DNA from: Planctomycetaceae bacterium
Lineage (GTDB): Bacteria > Planctomycetota > Planctomycetia > Pirellulales > Thermoguttaceae
Direction of reading: 5' to 3'
DNA: 64,000 nucleotides
Assembly (NCBI GenBank): GCA_004556055.1
Contig: SFIW01000002.1
Location: forward strand, 1 to 64,000
Shown: piece by piece, positions 16,701 through 25,822 of the stretch
Layout of the letters: each line of letters starts with the position of its first letter
How positions within the stretch are numbered: position 1 is the stretch's first letter
The notes under the pieces: model-generated
Databases searched by the model: none
What the model saw: only the letters and a program-made list of their open reading frames with translations
Told to the model about the DNA's origin: nothing
Program-made: the position numbers and the translations under genes

Positions 16701-19700
16701 TTCCTTCAAAAGTTCGTCGACAACTTCGCCAAGTCTCTTTTGAGTGGCGGGACGCGCGTAAAGAACGACGAATCCAGGCGTGGAAGACGGGAGGATAATC
16801 GCCGTGGGGTCAATACGTTGGATGTTTCCGACGAGGAGCGGATGCGACGTGGCGGGAACATCGCTCAGGTCATACGCAACGGGGACAAATTCCATATCGG
16901 GATTGCGCGCGTCGAGACGCTGAATAAGGCTTTCAACCTGGGTTTGGATATCCTCGGGGGCTTGGCACATCAGTTCGCCGGTGCTTGCGGGCCAGAAGAC
17001 CGCTTGACCAGCAAAGCGCGATTGGCAGAAGGAAAGGATATCGGTAACGTTCAAGTTGACGACGGGGTACTTAGCGAGAACCGATTCAGGGAAGGCTTCC
17101 GCAAATGTTTCTAGGACTTTTTCCGCGTGCGCATGCTCAGCCTCCGATCCCCAGACGATGATTCTGTTGTTGGGGAGAGGGTACATGACGACGCCAGGCA
17201 GTTGGGGTTGGAGCGTCGGGATAACTAGGTTGGCGCCGAGAGTCGAGATCTTGTAGATCTTGGGCGTAATACCTTGGGCTTCCGAGTCGGGAGGCAACGC
17301 TTCCATCGCCGCGATCAATTTCTTGAGCTTGGCGTGGTTCTGAGGCGTCGCGACGGCGAAGATTTCATTCGTACCTTTACCGGCGAATATCCAAACGTTG
17401 GGAAGGACATATTGGGAAACCTGGACGAGACGCGTTAAGCTGAGGTTTTTCAAATAGTAGGGCTCAAAGGCGAACGCATTGTCGACGACCGACGTAATGC
17501 GACGCGAAATGTAATCGCCGAGTTTATCTTGAACTTGTTTAGGCGCGGTTACATAGTACTGGGAACCAAGCGGCATGATCGTCGCTTCGGGGAATCGCTG
17601 ACGCAATTCGGCGAAGATCGCCCAGAATGTCGCCTGATCCGTCCAATCGTAGGTAGCGCCCACAATTTCGGCGCCTTCAACAACGGGTTTGTCAAATTCC
17701 TTGAGCGCGTCGGCGACGGCGGTTTGCATTTCAGGCGTCGCGTAGACTACTAGGCAATTGCGCGTCGGATCGGGGGTGATCGAGGCGTTCGGGCAGACCT
17801 TCGATAAAAATGCGACGGCGAGGTCAAGTCGCGTATTCGTCAAGGGATAAGTGACGTAGGACGCTTCGTTAGGCGTCGCAACAAGTTCGTTAAACCACTT
17901 GGAAACGAATTCCAAAGAATCTTCGCGTCCCCAGATAGTGATTTGATCCGGGGAAAGTCCCGGATAAGGGGAGATTCCTAGGCTTGTAAAATGACCTCTA
18001 AGGATTGTGATAAGCGTATCGCGATTGTAATTGGATTCTGCGGGAACTTTAAGCGTAAGGAAATTGCCGATGCGATCGTATTGTTCTTTGTTCAATTCGC
18101 CGACAAGCTCTTCGCACTTGGCGACTTCAGTTTCCGGACCGGTTACGATGAGTTCGTTCCCGTTAGTCGCGAAACTCGTGCAAGCAGGATACGTTAAACG
18201 CAGACCGGTGGCGACCTGATAAGCGACCGGGGAACCGAGACGTAAAACGCGAGTAATTATCTTCGCTTCGTCGCCGCTTGTGGAGGCGATCTTTTCAATC
18301 GCGCCGCGCACGGTCTCATGTTCCTCCTGAGTGGCGAAGAGGGCCACCGTCTTGGACGCGCTGTCTATCCGATAGAAAGGAGAGGGCTTAGGTTCCGCGT
18401 TGTAACGACCGCTTTGCATCGATCGCTGACGCATATACTGCATACGGCGAGCTTGACGCGCCGCGACCGTTTCGCCCATCTCCGGTTGATCGATCGCAAT
18501 CGCGCTAGGAAGCAAATTGCAGAGGATTGAATCGATCATCTCAAGGGACGCTTCTCCGTAGGGATAGATCGCAAACTCTAACTTATCTTCTTCCGACGTC
18601 TGATTGAAAGAATCGACGATCGCCTTGATTCGTTCATGGTCGTGACCATTGGCGAGAATCGCAAGTTTTTCCTTTTGACCGGTGGACGGCCCGTAGGCGT
18701 TCATACCGCCGAAGGATTCCGCGTCGGGAATCAAGCTATTGACAACTCCGCGGATTTGAGCGGCTATCTGTGGCGTGTCGACTTCATAAACGATGACGCG
18801 CGGACCGGGCGCGACCGTTTCCCCCGTCTCGGAGGAATACTCTTCGTTAAGACGCGCGATTTCCTCAGAGATGCGGACATGATCCTGAAGCGTCGCGCGA
18901 ACGAGGAGTCTCGAACCGCGATCGTCGGCGGCAAAGGACGCGGCGGGATAGGCCTTCGTCATGTCGGCGACGAGGGAAGCCACTTTCATGCTATAGACCG
19001 GATACGGAATCATTCTAAGATCGGTCGAGCCGTAGGTTTTCGCAAGACGTTCAATATTGTCGGCGACGATTTTATGTTCAGCGGGCTTCGCGATGACGAG
19101 GAGCTGCTGAGTCTTTTCGTCAATCGACACAAGACTGGCGTTTGGAACGAGCGATTTAACCGCGCTGATCAGATCGGGAGAGGGCTTAGCGCCCGCGTCG
19201 TAGTATTCGAGAACCGGATCAAATTCTGAGACTTCTTCAGGATCGAGAAGTTCGAGAAGTTCTTTGACAGCGTCGAGACTTACTCCGTTGGCCGCGCGTA
19301 TGAGGAGCGTTTTGGAAACGGAGTCATAAGTTGCGACTGCGCGCGGATAGACGGCGGCGATCTGCGAAGTTAGCGTCGAATAGTTCGCGCGACGAATCTG
19401 CCAACGCATGATTCTTTTGTCAACGCCGGTGTTCTTCGTGAGGTCGTCGATGATTTTCGCGACGATCGCATGTTCCTCCTCCGTACCCCAGACGATGATT
19501 TGCTGATTGTAGTAGTCGAAGGAGACGCGAGCGGCGGGAACGAGCGCGCTAATATCGCGCAAGTAGTACTGCGGAGAGTAATAGTTGCCGACTTTATCCG
19601 TCGTGTAGAAGCCTTGGATGGGGTACGCCTTGTAGACTCGGACGACGGCGTCTTCTTGGACGACGTCGAGCGCGGCAAGGGTTTCCTGCGCTGCGGCGAG

Positions 19701-22700
19701 CGAGTCGGCGGTTCCGCGGAGAATCAGACGAGCGTTGACTGTGTCGTTTGTCGCTTTAACCGAAGGATGAAGATCGGTTAGGATCGAGATCAAGGTCGGA
19801 GCGTCTACGTGCTTGGGCTTATAGAGGGCGGCGGTCGTCTTTGAAACGGAATCGAGATTACCGAGTTCTTCCAACAACTTTTTGAGGGCCGCTTGTTGCG
19901 CAGGCAAAGCCCAGACGGAAAGAACGCCCTTGGAACCGTCGTCGAGAAGTTTAATAGCGCCGTGATCTTTTTGGAAATCGTCTTTCACCTGGTTGAAGCG
20001 CGTGACGACGTCGCTCGTGACGAGATAAGTCGCGAAGCTATTTTCATCCTTCAACGGGTACTCGGCCTGGATTTTTTCGATCGCCTGCGCAATTTCTTCG
20101 TGTTGGTACGGTTTGGCCGTAACGCGCAAGACGGCGTTATTGCGAGAGTCGCGTTCGATCTTAGAGACGTTCTTCACGCGTTCGTTGAGCAATTCGATCA
20201 TTGTGTCGGAGACTTGCTCGTCGAACTTGTAGTAGCGCGTTTCATTCTCCGGAGGAAGGTTGACGATCGCGTCGTTGACGAGTTTGGCGGCGGCAAGCTG
20301 CTCAGTCGGCGTGCCGATGATGGTGAAGCGTTTGTTTTCCGAGGAATAGGTCAACTCGACGCCTGGGACAGCGCGTTTGATGTAATCCTGGATTTCGCCG
20401 GGAACGTCGCGTTCAACGTCGAGATAGTAGACCGATTCAGGTTCTTCAGAAGTTTTTTCTTCAATCTGCATAACGTAAGACTTGAGTCGTTCGACGTCAA
20501 CTTTACGTCCGGTGAGAAGAAGGCGATTATTCGACTTATCGTAGGTGGAGACGACCGTCGGTTCGATACGGGGCAGCGCGGAGATCACGTCGGCGGGAAG
20601 AGGTTGGCTGAGCGTGATAACTTCGAGGGTGGCGTCGAGCGCGCCGTCCAATTGCGCGGCGAGCTTGATCGACGCTTCGACTCCGGACTTCGAACCGTAG
20701 ACGATGAGCGAACGAGTTGAATATTCCGTGATGACGTCGAGACCAGGGATCGTCGACGACAACATGACGTTTGCCGTGCTGGGATTGACCTTGCGTATGG
20801 GGATTACCGCCATGTAGGCGCCGCCGTTCTGGAATGTCTGAGCGTTCGCGAGCAACGCTTTTTCAGCGTCGGCTTTCGCGGCAATTTCCGCAGGGGTCGG
20901 CTTTGCCGGAGCCGTTGCGGCAGGCGCGGGGGCGGGAGCTGCGGGAGCAGGCGCTGGCGTAGCTTCGGGCGCGGGGGCGGGAGCTGCGGGAGCAGGCGCT
21001 GGCGTAGCTTCGGGCGCGGGGGCAGGAGCTGCGGGAGCAGGCGCAGGCGTAGCTTCAGGCGCAGGCGTAGCTTCAGGCGCAGGGGCGGGAGCTGCGGGAG
21101 CAGGCGCTGGCGCAGTGGGCTCAGCTTCAGGCGCGGGGGCCGGAGCTGCGGGGGCAGGCGCTGGCGTAGCGGGCTCAGCTTCGGGCGCAGGGGCGGGCGT
21201 AGCGGGCTCAGCTTCGGGCGCAGGGGCGGGAGCAGGCGCAGGAGCGTTGGCGTCTTGTCTTACTGGCGCAGGAAGGCCTTGAGGTTTAATTTCTTCAAGA
21301 GAGCTTTCAACGTTGACGATTTGATCGATAATTTTGGCGACTTGCGCTTGTTGGACGGGGGTACCCCAGACGGCGAATCGCGTGGGAATAATCGGATCAG
21401 GAAGTCGCACGGCGGTGCGCATTTCGGGTAATGACCGCACTCTTTCGAAGACTTGAGCAAAGCGCGCCATCTGTCGAGTCGTCAAAAGATAAGAGCGAAG
21501 GACAAACTCTTTGTCAGGATCGACGACGGAGGCGTCGTATTCTTCAAGCGCCTTTGCGACTTTCGCGTGATCTTCAGCCGTTCCGAGAATGAGGATGGAA
21601 CCGTCTTCAAGGAGCGACGGACGCGACTGAGGCGCGACATTTTGGATGACGGCGTTGATGTTCGGATCGCTTTCGGCGTTCGTATTTTTGAGGTGATAAA
21701 CCTTGACGACAGCTTCTTCTTCAGGTTTGACGTCTTCCGCAAGCTTGTCGAGCGCGGCTTGAATCTTCTCATGGTCTTCCGGATTGGCGACGGCGAAGAT
21801 TTTGCGCGCGGACGCGTTAAGTTCAAGAGTAGCGTCGGGAACGAGTGTCTTTAGGGAATCCAAGACGTAACTGTAGAATTCCGCGATAGCGTCGCCGCTA
21901 TATTGACTGAAGGCTCCGCCATACTGTCCAAAGGAGCCGTTTCGACTCATACGACGGGACATGGTCCAGAGTTCCGAAGGCGACAGAGAAGCGATCTTAT
22001 CGAGAGAGTATGCTTTAACCGTCGCAACGCGAGTCGGATCGGCTCCTTCCTTCATACGCGTCATCAAACCGTCGATGATGCCATGGAGACTCGGCACGCA
22101 GAGATAGTTAATAACATTAGACTGCGGGTTATAGAGAGCCTTCGCGCCGGGGGCAAAAATATCCACCTGTTGAACGACGGTGCTATATGATATTCCTTCG
22201 AGAGGATAGGAACGCCATTCGGGAACCTCTGGAGCCGGACGATTACCACCGGAGCGTATTGGTTGATCGCGGGGAGGATCCGGATTGTGAACGGACATAG
22301 CGGCGGCGTAAATTTCTCGCAGAGCGTTGACGGAGTCGACGATCATGAGCGAATTTCCCGCCTGAGTGCGAATCATGCAGTGGGGGCCCTGGAAAGGCGC
22401 AATCGTCTGCCTTACGGCTAGAGCGCTACGCTGTTCGAGCGGAATCGTCAAGGCAACGTAATCAAAGCGACTTTGATTGGGCAGCTCTTCTGGAGTGATC
22501 TTGGGAAGATACTGGAGGGGGATCGCGCCGTTTCGGAAGTCGTGGAGGATCAACATCGCGCCGTTTCGAATCAAGGTATACCCTCTGAAGTTCAGGTAGC
22601 CGTTGAGTATGTCAAGAGCGTCTTTGGGCGCGTAGGGAGTTTTATCGTTGTAAGTAAAGGTTCCCTGGGGGGGCGCTGACATCACGAGCTGAAGTCCGAC

Positions 22701-23414
22701 TTCCGACGCAAACCAGTTCAGAACGTCCGCCCACTTTTCCTTACTAAATCGAAGGACGATTGTTTTTTGGCCGATACCGCGTTGGAAACGTTCGTCCTGT
22801 TCTGGGGTAAGGACGGCTTTTAATGCGACCTCCGATTCATTGGTAATCTTATTCCATTCTTCTTTGGGGGCTTGAGCGAGTTTTTGGGCGCGATCAGTCA
22901 TCAATTCGTTGATACGCTGATTCTGAGCTTCGGTCAGACCGACGCGGGTTGCGACGCTCGGATAGAGAAGACGGGAATAACTGCGCTGAGGATCAAAATC
23001 GATTAGTTGAACCGCCTCGGAGGGCTCGTCCTTAGGAGGATCTGGATTAGCGAGCGCTTCCTTATAATCCTCGATCATCTTGACGGCTTCCGCTGGATTT
23101 TCGGCGGGATTGGGAATATCGCTTGGCCGAGAAAGCCCGATCTTCTGTAGCGCGGCTTTCTTTTCTTCTTCGGTTGGCTCTGGAGCTGGCGCGGGTTCCG
23201 CAGGAGCGGCTTCAGCGGCAGGAGCGGGCGCAGGGGCAGGAGCCGCTTCAGGCGCTGGCGCTGGCGCAGGAGCGCCTTCCGGTTGCGGCGGTTGTTGCAT
23301 AGCGACGCCGAACGCCGGACCTGCGCTGAAGAGGCACAAGGCCAGGGATACGTTGAGAAGACGTTTACGAAGACGCAACGTTCTCTGTTTCCTATCTTTT
23401 TCTAATCGTGTCAT
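13716..23414 (-). CDS. Giant exported protein of about 30 secretin-N-like repeats
   Basis: A ~3,232-residue protein. It opens with a basic N-terminus and a signal peptide (LLNVSLALCLFSAGPAFG), then a Pro/Ala linker. Residues about 215-380 look like secretin N0 plus N1 domains (TIVLRFSKEKWADVLNWF). About 30 diverged units of 60-75 residues follow. Each has the pattern Y-x-L, a helix, P-x-A, a hydrophobic strand ending in a-T-P/GT-x-x-H, and a helix, which is the Secretin_N (NolW-like) pattern. Two Pro/Ala linkers split the array, and three further units lie at the C-terminus. No secretin beta-barrel is visible. GAGGA eight bases upstream favours the ATG at 23414; an ATG at 23429 is possible. 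It is probably a periplasmic or cell-wall scaffold (inference). Confidence 0.85.
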   Translation of the reverse strand: MTRLEKDRKQRTLRLRKRLLNVSLALCLFSAGPAFGVAMQQPPQPEGAPAPAPAPEAAPAPAPAPAAEAAPAEPAPAPEPTEEEKKAALQKIGLSRPSDIPNPAENPAEAVKMIEDYKEALANPDPPKDEPSEAVQLIDFDPQRSYSRLLYPSVATRVGLTEAQNQRINELMTDRAQKLAQAPKEEWNKITNESEVALKAVLTPEQDERFQRGIGQKTIVLRFSKEKWADVLNWFASEVGLQLVMSAPPQGTFTYNDKTPYAPKDALDILNGYLNFRGYTLIRNGAMLILHDFRNGAIPLQYLPKITPEELPNQSRFDYVALTIPLEQRSALAVRQTIAPFQGPHCMIRTQAGNSLMIVDSVNALREIYAAAMSVHNPDPPRDQPIRSGGNRPAPEVPEWRSYPLEGISYSTVVQQVDIFAPGAKALYNPQSNVINYLCVPSLHGIIDGLMTRMKEGADPTRVATVKAYSLDKIASLSPSELWTMSRRMSRNGSFGQYGGAFSQYSGDAIAEFYSYVLDSLKTLVPDATLELNASARKIFAVANPEDHEKIQAALDKLAEDVKPEEEAVVKVYHLKNTNAESDPNINAVIQNVAPQSRPSLLEDGSILILGTAEDHAKVAKALEEYDASVVDPDKEFVLRSYLLTTRQMARFAQVFERVRSLPEMRTAVRLPDPIIPTRFAVWGTPVQQAQVAKIIDQIVNVESSLEEIKPQGLPAPVRQDANAPAPAPAPAPEAEPATPAPAPEAEPATPAPAPAAPAPAPEAEPTAPAPAPAAPAPAPEATPAPEATPAPAPAAPAPAPEATPAPAPAAPAPAPEATPAPAPAAPAPAPAATAPAKPTPAEIAAKADAEKALLANAQTFQNGGAYMAVIPIRKVNPSTANVMLSSTIPGLDVITEYSTRSLIVYGSKSGVEASIKLAAQLDGALDATLEVITLSQPLPADVISALPRIEPTVVSTYDKSNNRLLLTGRKVDVERLKSYVMQIEEKTSEEPESVYYLDVERDVPGEIQDYIKRAVPGVELTYSSENKRFTIIGTPTEQLAAAKLVNDAIVNLPPENETRYYKFDEQVSDTMIELLNERVKNVSKIERDSRNNAVLRVTAKPYQHEEIAQAIEKIQAEYPLKDENSFATYLVTSDVVTRFNQVKDDFQKDHGAIKLLDDGSKGVLSVWALPAQQAALKKLLEELGNLDSVSKTTAALYKPKHVDAPTLISILTDLHPSVKATNDTVNARLILRGTADSLAAAQETLAALDVVQEDAVVRVYKAYPIQGFYTTDKVGNYYSPQYYLRDISALVPAARVSFDYYNQQIIVWGTEEEHAIVAKIIDDLTKNTGVDKRIMRWQIRRANYSTLTSQIAAVYPRAVATYDSVSKTLLIRAANGVSLDAVKELLELLDPEEVSEFDPVLEYYDAGAKPSPDLISAVKSLVPNASLVSIDEKTQQLLVIAKPAEHKIVADNIERLAKTYGSTDLRMIPYPVYSMKVASLVADMTKAYPAASFAADDRGSRLLVRATLQDHVRISEEIARLNEEYSSETGETVAPGPRVIVYEVDTPQIAAQIRGVVNSLIPDAESFGGMNAYGPSTGQKEKLAILANGHDHERIKAIVDSFNQTSEEDKLEFAIYPYGEASLEMIDSILCNLLPSAIAIDQPEMGETVAARQARRMQYMRQRSMQSGRYNAEPKPSPFYRIDSASKTVALFATQEEHETVRGAIEKIASTSGDEAKIITRVLRLGSPVAYQVATGLRLTYPACTSFATNGNELIVTGPETEVAKCEELVGELNKEQYDRIGNFLTLKVPAESNYNRDTLITILRGHFTSLGISPYPGLSPDQITIWGREDSLEFVSKWFNELVATPNEASYVTYPLTNTRLDLAVAFLSKVCPNASITPDPTRNCLVVYATPEMQTAVADALKEFDKPVVEGAEIVGATYDWTDQATFWAIFAELRQRFPEATIMPLGSQYYVTAPKQVQDKLGDYISRRITSVVDNAFAFEPYYLKNLSLTRLVQVSQYVLPNVWIFAGKGTNEIFAVATPQNHAKLKKLIAAMEALPPDSEAQGITPKIYKISTLGANLVIPTLQPQLPGVVMYPLPNNRIIVWGSEAEHAHAEKVLETFAEAFPESVLAKYPVVNLNVTDILSFCQSRFAGQAVFWPASTGELMCQAPEDIQTQVESLIQRLDARNPDMEFVPVAYDLSDVPATSHPLLVGNIQRIDPTAIILPSSTPGFVVLYARPATQKRLGEVVDELLKERDSAQQKMVAYTVKRLTYAQLSGLLLPLYPNVKIGVGTNANQVIILAKPAEHEKIAELIKQINEDHDDGMSSRVYRLKNSQLAVARQAIMTMYPQAVVVIDQLSRSVLVKAYTDEHEKIAQLIKEIDEKDPERNTSFKVFNIGTISFNRLLPALRNFYANDSAFQIQLDSAQQCLIVRGTSIQHKAVEDLINELKTGGMADSEAYMQTYTLKNQSSLTSLYNVFFEQGRDINMYRDYSTGKLVVIGRPEEHKMVQDVLDMIAPEETELAVFELVYVDPQAARQVFSMLENDGTYVDVRFDSNSNQLYVRATPTKLEEIRRLLVKMGEKDLQKMKPFVETTAKGAVSTDNKRVYMNDNLYPKEDVTSTTIDVTRLEPVTAETINKLNSAKAELDVKGVSDSMRSVEIKGADPEKVLDAVLKAWNRDNPIHVVEPAPAPAEPAPAPAEPAPAPAEPAPAPAEPAPAPAEPAPAPAEPAPAPAEPAPAPAEPAPAPAEPAPAPAEPAPAPAEPAPEPAEPAPAPAEPAPAPAEPAPAPAEPAPAPAEPAPAPAEPAPTPAEPAPAPAEPAPAPAEPAPAPAEPAPAPAESVESAPASEDGGAPSSIASILAPLFFTAERSPLTSLAFGALVLDGDVETPVAAETPQDQENQNVPVGVYVVKNPDGSLLVSSSDPSALEAFQQSLAATVGEFNSEMESTQENVSGAANEEIESDLDDASEYLNPSSQKYLSYMTDENLQKARERILLESKNYTVYRIENVGVNQLLPRLQTYLADRINNNNANQYGLYGYGSGINIRDISPRTPLTFQADVALNTLMVYGSKSDREAVGAMLVLLDDVSLFPQPITKPYKIKVENTSPNRMAQQVMNAFSRKFQTTLLPGNLSPRISPNPTSGCLEVYAPEELAKEIEEYVKEVDKEILEESVRKVRVVKLETINSKVLMQYLNDLRQQQTQNAILSTPYIGGFTPFVPNFYPYGQMNAAARMQNRAMQAPRQPRPGM
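14950..15412 (-). repeat. 22 tandem EPAPAPA units (21-bp repeat)
   Basis: A run of 22 seven-residue units, EPAPAPA with single variants EPAPEPA and EPAPTPA, links the main repeat array to the C-terminal domains of the giant protein. The DNA units differ at third positions, so this is not a recent slippage expansion throughout. It should form an extended, rigid spacer. Confidence 0.9.
20905..21250 (-). repeat. Second Pro/Ala linker (APAPEA type) in the giant protein
   Basis: Imperfect repeats of APAPAAPAPAPEA and EAEPATPAPAP separate the first five secretin-N-like units from the main array. A shorter Pro/Ala stretch follows the signal peptide (about 23163-23290). Confidence 0.85.
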
Positions 23415-23603
23415 TGCAACATTCCTCATTTCGCGCTTAGTCGACCGCGTCGACAGTCGACGACGTCGCCCAAAGTCATATCGTTCTGATTAATTCTTTA
23501 AACTAATCTTTTTACTCTTACTGCCTATTTTGTTTAAAGTAAACAATTGTAGTTTATATCGAACAATTTAATCTTTAACCTAAACGGCGTAAAGGAAAAA
23601 GTT

Positions 23604-23619
23604 TTGAAAAGCTTTTCAA
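23604..23619. promoter_or_regulatory. 16-bp perfect palindrome in the giant-gene leader
   Basis: TTGAAAAGCTTTTCAA is its own reverse complement. It lies just downstream of the predicted promoter of the secretin-N giant gene, where a repressor or an RNA hairpin could act. No regulator is known. Confidence 0.45.
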
Positions 23620-23638
23620 TTTAGCTAATTTGATATAG

Positions 23639-23666
23639 AGTATACTAGTTATGTAGAATATATCAA
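23639..23666 (-). promoter_or_regulatory. Sigma-70-type promoter of the secretin-N giant gene
   Basis: On the minus strand: TTGATA (23666-23661), a 16-base spacer, TATACT (23644-23639). The 305-base gap around it (23415-23719) is strikingly AT-rich compared with its neighbours and contains no gene. The leader would be about 215 bases long. The -35 element is one arm of an 8-bp inverted repeat (TTGATATA at 23630-23637, TATATCAA at 23659-23666). Confidence 0.6.
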
Positions 23667-23719
23667 TTATGCAGACGTGAGCGACACGGCTAGAAAAATG
23701 GGGAAATATCCAGAATAAT

Positions 23720-25003
23720 CTATTCGAGACGGGCGATTGCGTCGAGCGTTCGACGTGAAGCGCCGACGTTTTGGATCGTTAGCCGTTGCGCGGCGTTCCC
23801 AAGCTTATGGCGATAATCCGGATCGTCGACCGCTCTGCGTACGAAATCGGTTAGTTCGTCGACATTGCGAACGACCACGCCCGCGTCGTGCTTGAGCAAC
23901 GCCTCGGAGATGACGCGGAAGTTTTTAGTGTTCCCTCCAAAGGAAACCGCCACGCCGTATCCGGCGGGCTCAAGCATGTTTTGTCCGCCTCGATCCCCCC
24001 AACTTCCGCCGACAAAAGCGACGTCCGCTAAGCCCCACCATGCGCCCAGCTCCCCAACGGCGTCTACGAGGAGAACGCGTTCGCGCGGCTTGTCGTTTGG
24101 AAGATCGCTGCGGCGCGTCCAGGGAAGTCCTGAAGCGTCGAGAATTCGCGCGACTTCTTCGAATCGCTCTCGATGACGCGGCACGACGATCAATTTGAGA
24201 TTTGGACGCGTCCCCTCGAGACGGCGAAAAACCTCAAGGGCTCCTTCCTCCTCAGGGGATTGCGTGCTCCCCGCGATAAAAACGACGTCGTTATCGCCGA
24301 TCTGCGCAAGTTCGCGCAACCGTTTCGTTTCCGCGTTCTGACGATCCGTCTTGGCTCCGTCGAATTTGACCGATCCCGTTGCGACGATGCGTTCAGGGCA
24401 AGGGGAGAGCTCTTGAAAGTATCGCGCGGCGATTTCATCCTGCGCGGCGACGAGCGCAATTCTGCGGAAGGTCGTCGCGAGCGCGCGGCGCGCGAGACGG
24501 TAGCGTTTGAAGGAACGATCGCTAATCCTCCCGTTGACGATAGAGACGCGAACGCCCGTTCGACTGGCAAGGCGTATGAGGTTGGGCCATAGTTCGAGTT
24601 CAACCAAGATAAGGTCGGTGGGACGAAGGCGTCGCAACGCTCGAGAAATCGGAAAAGTGAAGTCGAGGGGGCAGTAAAAGACGCTTGTTTTAGCGCCAAA
24701 AAGCTTAACGGCGAGTTCGTAGCCTGTCTCCGAAGTAGAGGAAACGACGTATTCCCAGTTGGGGCGGTTGCGCTCTAATTCTTCGACGATTGGTTTTAAG
24801 AGATTGATTTCGCCGACGCTTACGCCATGAAACCATAGTCTTCGCGCCCCACAGGGTGACGACAGCGTTGGAACGTCTCCAAGGAGCTTCTGTTTCCAAC
24901 CTTTGCGATATTTTTTATAGCGTATCGACGCGTAAAAAATATAGGGAAGAGAACAGAAGGCGACGATTAGGATAACGAAGCGGTAAATGAGGTCGACGAA
25001 CAT
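23720..25003 (-). CDS. waaA: 3-deoxy-D-manno-octulosonic acid (Kdo) transferase
   Basis: WaaA/KdtA transfers Kdo from CMP-Kdo to lipid A precursor at the inner membrane. The 427-residue length is normal. Visible features are an N-terminal membrane anchor (about residues 3-25), the acceptor-site motif WFHGVSVGEI with the catalytic Glu, the GT-B linker region SIVNGRISDRS, and the donor-domain segments FIAGSTQSPEEEGAL, RHRERFEEV, and GGSWGDRGGQNMLEPAGYG. Its presence implies lipopolysaccharide in the outer membrane. It is the last gene of a minus-strand group after the DUF3467 and metallo-beta-lactamase genes, separated by 15 bases from the latter. Confidence 0.95.
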   Translation of the reverse strand: MFVDLIYRFVILIVAFCSLPYIFYASIRYKKYRKGWKQKLLGDVPTLSSPCGARRLWFHGVSVGEINLLKPIVEELERNRPNWEYVVSSTSETGYELAVKLFGAKTSVFYCPLDFTFPISRALRRLRPTDLILVELELWPNLIRLASRTGVRVSIVNGRISDRSFKRYRLARRALATTFRRIALVAAQDEIAARYFQELSPCPERIVATGSVKFDGAKTDRQNAETKRLRELAQIGDNDVVFIAGSTQSPEEEGALEVFRRLEGTRPNLKLIVVPRHRERFEEVARILDASGLPWTRRSDLPNDKPRERVLLVDAVGELGAWWGLADVAFVGGSWGDRGGQNMLEPAGYGVAVSFGGNTKNFRVISEALLKHDAGVVVRNVDELTDFVRRAVDDPDYRHKLGNAAQRLTIQNVGASRRTLDAIARLE

Positions 25004-25018
25004 GGCGAGAGGGGAAAG

Positions 25019-25822
25019 CTAGAATTCTAAGAGGCGACTCGGTTCGTAACGGCGCGTCATGTAGATCATGCAATCGCGTCGCGGCTCAATGTTTGCGGCA
25101 AGAAGCTTTTCTTTAACGGTGTGATAGGCGAGTTCTTGCGTGTTGTTGTGGACGCTGAGGTGTCCAAGAAAGATGTGTTGGGCGCCCTTTTGTACAAGCT
25201 CTATCGCGAAGTCGCCCGCGTCGGCGTTGCTCAGGTGTCCGTTTCCGCCGGCGATACGCGTCTTGAGAGGATAAGGATAAGGCCCCTTCCAGAGCATGTC
25301 TTCGTCGTAATTTGATTCAAGGAGGACGACTTGGCAACCGTGTAGCGCGGCTCGAATTCCTGGCGTGACATGACCGAAGTCGGTCGCGAGACCAAAGGAG
25401 GCTTTGCCGTCGCTAAAGATGTAACCGACGGAGTCATACGCGTCGTGAGGGGTGGAGAAGAAGCGCGCGGAGAGGTCGCCGAAACAAAGAGAATCGTTGA
25501 TTTTTACGCTCTGAAAAACGCGGACGTTTTTCGCGTTTATCGTACCGACTTTGTTGCGTTTCATGATCTCTTCCCACACGCCGACGCTAGCGTAGACGGG
25601 AAGATTGTAACGACGCGAAATCACCCCCAAGCCTTTCACGTGATCGTCGTGCGCGTGCGTTACGAGAACGGCGGTCAACTCGCGCGGATTGTAACCTAGC
25701 GAGTTGAGAGCCTTTTCTATAGTCGCGCCGGTTGCGCCGCAGTCGACAAGCAGACTTACTCCGCCGCCGACGACAAGAGTCGCGTTTCCGGAACTTCCGC
25801 TAACGAGGGGGCAAACAATCAT
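25019..25822 (-). CDS. Metallo-beta-lactamase fold hydrolase (YycJ/WalJ-like)
   Basis: A 267-residue MBL-fold protein. It begins with the family signature CPLVSGSSGNATLV, has the dinuclear metal motif THAHDDH, a downstream FSTPHDA with the third His, TDFGHVTP with the bridging Asp, and a final GHLSVHNN. These match the YycJ/WalJ/VicX group, which in Firmicutes is linked to cell-wall signalling and DNA-end processing. Its ATG overlaps the stop of the DUF3467 gene by four bases (ATGA), so the two are translationally coupled. The exact substrate is unknown. Confidence 0.9.
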   Translation of the reverse strand: MIVCPLVSGSSGNATLVVGGGVSLLVDCGATGATIEKALNSLGYNPRELTAVLVTHAHDDHVKGLGVISRRYNLPVYASVGVWEEIMKRNKVGTINAKNVRVFQSVKINDSLCFGDLSARFFSTPHDAYDSVGYIFSDGKASFGLATDFGHVTPGIRAALHGCQVVLLESNYDEDMLWKGPYPYPLKTRIAGGNGHLSNADAGDFAIELVQKGAQHIFLGHLSVHNNTQELAYHTVKEKLLAANIEPRRDCMIYMTRRYEPSRLLEF

